This document shows, piece by piece, positions 22,030 to 27,072 of a stretch of DNA of 27,072 bases. Position 1 is the first letter of the stretch; each line of letters starts with the position of its first letter. A program made the translations under genes and the position numbers. The stretch comes from Bacteroidales bacterium UBA3696 (GTDB taxonomy: Bacteria > Bacteroidota > Bacteroidia > Bacteroidales > Paludibacteraceae): NCBI GenBank assembly GCA_002372135.1, contig DFIN01000010.1, forward strand, positions 13,777 to 40,848. The letters are read 5' to 3'. Below the pieces are notes generated by a model. It did no database searches, was not told where the DNA came from, and worked only from the letters and a program-made list of their open reading frames with translations.

Positions 22030-22758
22030 TCAAAATTGAAGTGAAATTCTTGCTCCTGTCAACCACACTGTGGAACCGACCGAGTGGGTATAAACAATAC
22101 CGTCTATGGTCTCATTCTGCTCGTGGCTCGTTTGTGCAAATTGGGCTACTCCGCTCAGCACCACAGCCGTTTGGGGCGACAAGCAGAATCGGTAACCAAT
22201 GCTGACCGAACCCGTCATGCCCGAATCGTTGCCTTTCAACGCAAATGCGTAACCCATCGATGCCCCTAACTCCACTCCGTTTTGCCACTCCGAAGAATGT
22301 AGCGGGATAGGTAATGCCACTATTGCTTGGAGAGGAATAAACTGGGATGTGGGATTGGGGAAACAACCCATATACCCGATGCTACCACCTAAAAAGATGG
22401 GGAAACCCGCTATATGACGTGAACCTAATTGCAATTCACCCATCATGGCTCCTCGAGCTGAGGTGTTCGGTGAAAGGCCGGCTCCGCCGCTAACCGCTAT
22501 GCGAAATGCTATGGGACGACCGGACGCACCGACTGCATGAGTTTGTACAGAATCCGTTTCAACCCTGTCTTGCTCAATGGACAGCACTTCGTCCATAGGC
22601 AGTTGGTAACGCTGACCGGATGGTGTTTGTATCACCATTACCGATTCCGTCTGAACAAGTATGGTGCCACGCAGTTGTTTGCCGGAACGCAAAGTGATAC
22701 GCTCTGCTTGTGCAGATAGGGTAATCAATAGGCATGCTATGAATAGTAGGCGTTTCAT
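22030..22758 (-). CDS. Predicted outer-membrane protein with SH3-like N-terminus
   Basis: A 242-residue protein of unknown function. The signal peptide is MKRLLFIACLLITLSAQA. Residues about 20-65 (TLRSGKQLRGTILVQTES, then YQLPMDEVLSIEQ) look like a small beta-barrel of SH3/Sm type. From about residue 85, alternating polar and hydrophobic strands rich in Gly and aromatics (GGSIGYMGCF, GVELGASMGYAFAL, GSVSIGYRFCLSP) end in ARISLQF, with a C-terminal Phe typical of outer-membrane beta-barrels. The start overlaps the RNase R-like stop by 4 bases. It could also be a periplasmic beta protein. Confidence 0.72.
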   Translation of the reverse strand: MKRLLFIACLLITLSAQAERITLRSGKQLRGTILVQTESVMVIQTPSGQRYQLPMDEVLSIEQDRVETDSVQTHAVGASGRPIAFRIAVSGGAGLSPNTSARGAMMGELQLGSRHIAGFPIFLGGSIGYMGCFPNPTSQFIPLQAIVALPIPLHSSEWQNGVELGASMGYAFALKGNDSGMTGSVSIGYRFCLSPQTAVVLSGVAQFAQTSHEQNETIDGIVYTHSVGSTVWLTGARISLQF

Positions 22759-24122
22759 ACAAGGGTGTAATCTATTTGATGTAGTGGTACGTTTACACGC
22801 TCTACCCGCACGCGCACTCGATCCCCTAACGTGTATGTGAGTTCTGATGGTTCTGCCGATTTGCTTTTCTTTTTGGAACGACGTTGCGACGCAGGCTTAG
22901 CGCGTAGGCAGCAGTTCTTCTCATCATATTCCAAAAACATGCCGGGGCAAATAGTGCGAATAGATACCAACCCGTCGCAGCGCGATTCATTAAGCGTAAC
23001 AAAAAGACCGAAATCGGTCACACTCGAAATATAACCGTCAAATTCTTCGCCGATATGTTGCTCCATCCAACGAGCCTGCATTTCTTTTACCGAGTCGCGC
23101 TCTGCCTGTGCCGCATTCTGCTCTTGCTCGGAACAATGAATACATGCCGCTTCCAAATCATCAATACCCACCTTTTTGCGTTCACCCAATAAGTAACGCG
23201 CCACGATACGATGAACCATCATATCCGGGTAGCGGCGAATAGGAGACGTAAAATGGGTATAGTAGTCGAAGGCTAATCCGTAATGACCGATATTGTGGGT
23301 CGAATAGACGGCTTTCGCCATTGCGCGGACGGTAAGCAATTGAAGAGTGGTTTCCGGCAACCGATCACCCATACGTTTCTTAAATCGCGATAGTGTTTCC
23401 AATTTCTCCTCGTTAGGTTTGTCGTGTATGCGATAAACCATAGTCTTGCCTGTTTTACCCATCTGTTCTGCCACAATGCGATTAGCCAAAAGCATAAACT
23501 CTTCAATCAGGTGGTTGGAGGGCTGAGGATGGGTGAAGTAAATATCTGTAGGCTGACCTTGTTCGTCCAAACGAAAGCGAATTTCGTCCTGCTCAATCAT
23601 CAGCGCACCTTGTTTGGCGCGCTCAGCACGCAAAACAATAGCCAACCGATTGATGGATTGTAAGGCTTCTGCAAGGGCAGGGTGAATGGTATCACTGCCA
23701 TCCAATATGGCTTGTGCCTGTTCGTATGTTAGGCGATAATCAGAATGAATAACCGTACGGCACACCTTGGAACGAATCACTTGCGCCTTTTCGTTCATCG
23801 TCAACACAACCGACATACACAATTTGTCTTCATTGGGTCGAAGGGAACACAAGTCATTGCATAAAGCCTCCGGCAACATTGGAATCACCCGATCCACCAA
23901 ATAAACGCTGGTCGCCTTGTCGTAAGCCTCCTTATCTATATCATCCCCGGGTTGCACATAGTAAGTGACGTCCGCTATGTGAACCCCGATACGATAGGTA
24001 CCATCCGACAATAATTCAAAAGACAACGCATCGTCAAAATCCTTTGCGTCCGACGGGTCAATGGTAAACGTAAGCGCCTCGCGAAAATCACGACGACGAA
24101 GTATTTCTCTGTCTTGTATCAT
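22755..24122 (-). CDS. rnr: RNase R/II-family exoribonuclease lacking N-terminal cold-shock domains
   Basis: A 3'-5' exoribonuclease catalytic core of 455 residues, against about 700 or more for usual RNase R. The sequence opens MIQDREILRRRDFREAL and goes straight into the RNB domain. All four catalytic acids are present in IDPSDAKDFDDALSF (Asp22, 28, 30, 31). Other RNB landmarks are HIADVTYYV, RVIPMLPEALCNDLCSL, EFMLLANR and HFTSPIRRYPDMMVHR. An S1 domain ends the protein (DGYISSVTDFGLFV, then GDRVRVRVERV), carrying a basic stretch QRRSKKKSK. The two cold-shock domains and N-terminal helix are absent. No remnant is seen upstream, where a perfect promoter lies 10 bases from the ATG, so the short form seems genuine. 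Operon: this gene, outer-membrane-like gene, PrsW gene. Confidence 0.9.
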   Translation of the reverse strand: MIQDREILRRRDFREALTFTIDPSDAKDFDDALSFELLSDGTYRIGVHIADVTYYVQPGDDIDKEAYDKATSVYLVDRVIPMLPEALCNDLCSLRPNEDKLCMSVVLTMNEKAQVIRSKVCRTVIHSDYRLTYEQAQAILDGSDTIHPALAEALQSINRLAIVLRAERAKQGALMIEQDEIRFRLDEQGQPTDIYFTHPQPSNHLIEEFMLLANRIVAEQMGKTGKTMVYRIHDKPNEEKLETLSRFKKRMGDRLPETTLQLLTVRAMAKAVYSTHNIGHYGLAFDYYTHFTSPIRRYPDMMVHRIVARYLLGERKKVGIDDLEAACIHCSEQEQNAAQAERDSVKEMQARWMEQHIGEEFDGYISSVTDFGLFVTLNESRCDGLVSIRTICPGMFLEYDEKNCCLRAKPASQRRSKKKSKSAEPSELTYTLGDRVRVRVERVNVPLHQIDYTLV

Positions 24123-24132
24123 AAAATCGCGG

Positions 24133-24163
24133 CAAAAGTAGTAAGCAAAACGCGAAAAGCAAA
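24133..24163 (-). promoter_or_regulatory. Promoter of the RNase R-like operon
   Basis: Minus-strand TTTG (24163-24160), 19-base spacer, TACTTTTG (24140-24133). The ATG starts 11 bases past the box, so the transcript would be almost leaderless. Confidence 0.88.
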
Positions 24164-24179
24164 ATTTACTTTGCTTTTC
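24154..24179. promoter_or_regulatory. Perfect 10-bp inverted repeat between divergent promoters
   Basis: GAAAAGCAAA (24154-24163) and TTTGCTTTTC (24170-24179) are perfect inverted copies with a 6-base spacer. The left arm covers the -33 box of the RNase R-like promoter and the right arm lies upstream of the phosphorylase promoter. It is a good candidate operator. Confidence 0.5.
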
Positions 24180-24204
24180 CTACATAGCACTTTCTATTTT
24201 ACGT

Positions 24205-24234
24205 TTTGCATATTCCATTTTTACCTTATCTTTG
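24205..24234 (+). promoter_or_regulatory. Promoter of the alpha-glucan phosphorylase gene
   Basis: TTTG (24205-24208), 18-base spacer, TATCTTTG (24227-24234). The spacer is slightly short. The ATG at 24272 is 38 bases further on. Confidence 0.75.
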
Positions 24235-24271
24235 CCGCGTTTTTTCGACAATTTTTAATACCCTATATTAT

Positions 24272-26842
24272 ATGATAAAAATCAAAGTGAACAACACGAA
24301 CCAACCCGCATGGAAAGAGGTGATGGTTCATGCCAATTTGCCCGAAAGCCTGAAGAAACTGCAAGAAATTGCCTACAATCTCTGGTGGGTTTGGAATAGC
24401 GATGCAAAAAATATATTCCGTTATATTGATCTTGATGTATGGCATCGCGCCCAATCCAATCCCGTCATGCTCCTCAATATGATTGGCTTTGACAGAATGA
24501 TGGAATTGTCGGAAGACAAAAACTTTATGCAACAATTAGACAACACCTATGCTGAGTTTCGTGCCTATATGGATACCCCGCACGATACCAAAAAGCCGAG
24601 TGTTGCCTATTTTTCTATGGAATATGGCTTGACCCATATCCTGAAAATCTATTCCGGTGGTTTGGGTATTCTTGCCGGTGACTACCTCAAAGAAGCCAGC
24701 GACTGCAATGTAGATATGACCGCCATCGGATTCTTGTATCGATATGGCTATTTTACGCAAACTCTTTCTCCCGAAGGACAACAAATAGCCAATTACGAAG
24801 CGCAGAACTTTAGCATCCTTCCGCTCGAACAAGTCAAGGAAAAAGACGGACAGCCGATGGTGATTGACGTGCCTTATCCCGACCGTATGGTTCATGCCTA
24901 CCTGTGGAAAGTGGCTGTCGGACGCATCAACCTCTATCTGCTGGATACGGACAATGAACTGAATTCCGAATGGGATCGCCAAATCACCCACCAACTCTAT
25001 GGCGGCGACTGGGAGAACCGTATCAAACAAGAAATCTTATTGGGTATCGGCGGCGTATTAGCCCTCAAGAAATTGGGAATAAAGAAAGATGTCTATCATT
25101 GCAATGAAGGACATGCCGCGCTGATGAGTTTGCAGCGGTTGGTAGATCTCGTCAATGAAGAACACCTCACATTCAGTCAAGCCCTTGAGGTGGTACGAGC
25201 CAGCGGTCTTTATACCTGCCATACTCCCGTACCTGCCGGACATGACTACTTTGAAGAAGGACTATTCTATAAGTATATGAGCGAATATGCCCCTAAGTTG
25301 GGAATAGAGTGGAAAGAACTCATCGGAATGGGACGCCAAAACCCCAATGATGACAACGAGAAATTCTCTATGTCTGTCTTTGCCCTCAATACCTGTCAGG
25401 AGGCAAACGGTGTCAGCAAACTGCATGGCGAAGTTTCGCAAATGATGTTCGCCCCGATTTGGAAAGGTTATTTCCCCGAAGAACTGCATGTGGATTACGT
25501 GACCAACGGCGTACACATGCCTACTTGGGCGGCTTCCGAATGGAAAAACCTCTATAAAAAGACCTTCCCGAAAGAATGGTGGTTCGACCAATCCAATCCC
25601 GATATGTGGAAACCCTATCTGAATTTGCCGGATGAGGTTATATGGAACACGCGCATGAAACTCAAGGTGAAACTGATTGACTACATCCGTGAAAAATTCC
25701 GTGAAGATTGGATGAAATCACAAGGAGATCCCGCACGCATCGTGAAGGCTCTGGATGAGATGAAAGCGAAGAACCTGATTATCGGTTTCGGACGTCGTTT
25801 TGCTACCTACAAACGTGCACACTTGCTCTTCACCGATCTGGACCGTCTGAATAAGTTGGTTAACAATCCTCAATATCCCGTTCAATTCCTATTCACCGGT
25901 AAGGCGCACCCTGCCGACGGAGCCGGACAAGGACTGATTAAACGCATTATTGAGGTAAGTCGTATGCCCGAATTCCTCGGAAAAATCATTTTCCTTGAGA
26001 ACTACGATATGCGTCTTGCCAAGCGACTTGTCAGCGGTGTGGATATTTGGCTCAATACGCCGACTCGTCCCTTGGAAGCCAGTGGCACAAGTGGCGAAAA
26101 AGCACAAATGAACGGAGTACTCAACTTTTCGGTATTAGACGGATGGTGGAAAGAAGGATATGTAGAAGGAGCCGGCTGGGCACTGACCGACAAACGTACC
26201 TACGAAAATCAAGCACACCAAGACCAACTCGATGCAGCCAATATCTACCGAATCCTTGAAAACGAAATCATACCCCTTTATTATGATAAAAACGAGCAAG
26301 GATTCTCGCACGGTTGGATACAAGTAATCAAAAAATCCATTACTCAAATCACTCCGCGCTTCACCACCAAACGCATGATGGACGACTATTTCCGTAAGTT
26401 CTACAATAAATTGGCTCAACGCCATGCTTTACTTACCGCAGATAACTACAAGGTGGCACGCGATATAGTGGCATGGAAAGAGAATATGGTGGAGCATTGG
26501 GACGAAATAGAAGTTGTACGCGTGAAGGCAGACGACTTACAACAAACGCAACCCAAGGTGGGCGAAAACCACGCAATAGAAGTGGAAATAGATACCCACG
26601 GACTGAATGATAAAGGCATAGGAATCGAATTGGTGGCTGTTCGTACCTCGCAGCACAATAACGATAAACTATATTCCGTGCGCCCCTTGGAACTTGTCAA
26701 GACCAACGGATCGCGGATGACCTTTGCACTTGACTACCGTTTCGACTACGCAGGCGCAATGAAGTTCGGATTGCGTATGTTCCCCAAGAACGATTTGTTA
26801 CCCCATCGTATGGACTTCTGTTATGTCCGCTGGATTGGTTAA
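24272..26842 (+). CDS. glgP: Alpha-glucan (glycogen) phosphorylase, GT35 family
   Basis: This enzyme releases glucose 1-phosphate from glycogen or maltodextrin using PLP. The ATG at 24272 (MIKIKVNNTNQPAWKEV) gives 856 residues; a longer frame from 24206 starts before the -7 box. Landmarks: the N-terminal domain LQEIAYNLWWVWNSDA, YFSMEYGLTHILKIYSGGLG, HCNEGHAAL, HTPVPAGHDYF, DYVTNGVHMPTWA, GFGRRFATYKRAHLLF, FTGKAHPADGAGQGLIK, and the PLP site EASGTSGEKAQMNG with Lys610. The layout fits the shorter bacterial/archaeal-type phosphorylases. The final 85 residues form a beta-rich C-terminal extension. It is transcribed alone, divergent from the RNase R-like operon, with a hairpin 22 bases after its stop. 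Confidence 0.95.
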   Translation: MIKIKVNNTNQPAWKEVMVHANLPESLKKLQEIAYNLWWVWNSDAKNIFRYIDLDVWHRAQSNPVMLLNMIGFDRMMELSEDKNFMQQLDNTYAEFRAYMDTPHDTKKPSVAYFSMEYGLTHILKIYSGGLGILAGDYLKEASDCNVDMTAIGFLYRYGYFTQTLSPEGQQIANYEAQNFSILPLEQVKEKDGQPMVIDVPYPDRMVHAYLWKVAVGRINLYLLDTDNELNSEWDRQITHQLYGGDWENRIKQEILLGIGGVLALKKLGIKKDVYHCNEGHAALMSLQRLVDLVNEEHLTFSQALEVVRASGLYTCHTPVPAGHDYFEEGLFYKYMSEYAPKLGIEWKELIGMGRQNPNDDNEKFSMSVFALNTCQEANGVSKLHGEVSQMMFAPIWKGYFPEELHVDYVTNGVHMPTWAASEWKNLYKKTFPKEWWFDQSNPDMWKPYLNLPDEVIWNTRMKLKVKLIDYIREKFREDWMKSQGDPARIVKALDEMKAKNLIIGFGRRFATYKRAHLLFTDLDRLNKLVNNPQYPVQFLFTGKAHPADGAGQGLIKRIIEVSRMPEFLGKIIFLENYDMRLAKRLVSGVDIWLNTPTRPLEASGTSGEKAQMNGVLNFSVLDGWWKEGYVEGAGWALTDKRTYENQAHQDQLDAANIYRILENEIIPLYYDKNEQGFSHGWIQVIKKSITQITPRFTTKRMMDDYFRKFYNKLAQRHALLTADNYKVARDIVAWKENMVEHWDEIEVVRVKADDLQQTQPKVGENHAIEVEIDTHGLNDKGIGIELVAVRTSQHNNDKLYSVRPLELVKTNGSRMTFALDYRFDYAGAMKFGLRMFPKNDLLPHRMDFCYVRWIG

Positions 26843-26863
26843 TTGTAAATGACTGATACAATG

Positions 26864-26903
26864 AATCTTTTTCACTTTTTTGCAAAAAAAAGTGAAAAAG
26901 ATT
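26864..26903 (+). terminator. Long A/T-rich hairpin after glgP, probable terminator
   Basis: A 17-bp inverted repeat (26864-26880 with 26887-26903) has a 6-base loop and lies 22 bases after the glgP stop. The arms contain T- and A-runs, but no strong T-tract follows on the plus strand. Its right edge overlaps the -33 box of the next promoter. Confidence 0.6.
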
Positions 26904-26933
26904 TGGTCAGTTGATTCAAACACCCTACTTTTG
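26902..26933 (+). promoter_or_regulatory. Promoter of tRNA-Gly
   Basis: TTTG (26902-26905), 20-base spacer, TACTTTTG (26926-26933), followed by CACCC. This is a full consensus match. Confidence 0.87.
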
Positions 26934-26937
26934 CACC

Positions 26938-26956
26938 CGCTTTTGAGAAGAAAGCG
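26938..26956 (+). other. Small hairpin in the tRNA-Gly 5' leader
   Basis: CGCTTT and AAAGCG form a 6-bp stem with a 7-base loop within the 46-base leader between the promoter and tRNA-Gly. It may be a processing signal or chance. Confidence 0.3.
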
Positions 26957-26979
26957 ATGTCCTAAGGAGTAATGAAAAT

Positions 26980-27055
<76 letters not shown>

Positions 27056-27072
27056 AGAGGCACCAGAAATGG

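Overview
The window looks like a chromosomal segment of a Bacteroidales-type bacterium (phylum Bacteroidota). Three things point there. Promoters throughout fit the Bacteroidota consensus TTTG, 18-20 bases, TAnnTTTG. The sigma factor is a short primary sigma of 286 residues. Two of three large secreted proteins end in tails like type IX secretion (T9SS) sorting domains. I cannot name a species.

Region 1 (1-10657) is a surface-protein locus bounded by two tRNA-Arg genes, ACG on the plus strand and TCT on the minus strand. Each is followed by the same 29-base hairpin terminator. Between them a consensus promoter drives three large exported proteins. The first two share a repeat with paired cysteines (7 and 18 copies) followed by InlB-type B-repeats. 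The third has a PKD-like domain and about seven 45-residue modules. A 51-codon ORF that is easy to miss sits between the first two genes.

Region 2 (10679-15680) is housekeeping. Divergent promoters serve tRNA-Arg(TCT) and the primary sigma factor. A minus-strand operon encodes ribulose-phosphate epimerase, a PlsC-type acyltransferase and a HAD phosphatase. Divergent from it is a FeoB-like iron transporter whose GTPase switch region is replaced by a short His/Asp/Glu-rich loop.

Region 3 (15673-20314, minus) is a compact six-gene run: two deoxynucleoside kinases, a Xer-type recombinase, a ribosome hibernation factor, an exported thioredoxin and a K+/H+ antiporter.

Region 4 (20369-24163) holds an LD-carboxypeptidase on the plus strand. 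It converges on a minus-strand operon of an RNase R-like protein lacking its N-terminal cold-shock domains, a predicted outer-membrane protein, and a PrsW-type membrane protease.

Region 5 (24205-27072) holds an alpha-glucan phosphorylase, a hairpin, a consensus promoter and a tRNA-Gly(GCC) with a poorly paired acceptor stem.

The points most worth a second look are the FeoB variant, the truncated RNase R with its own promoter and palindrome, the hidden 51-codon ORF in the surface-protein operon, and the anomalous tRNA-Gly. No CRISPR array, insertion sequence or prophage was seen.
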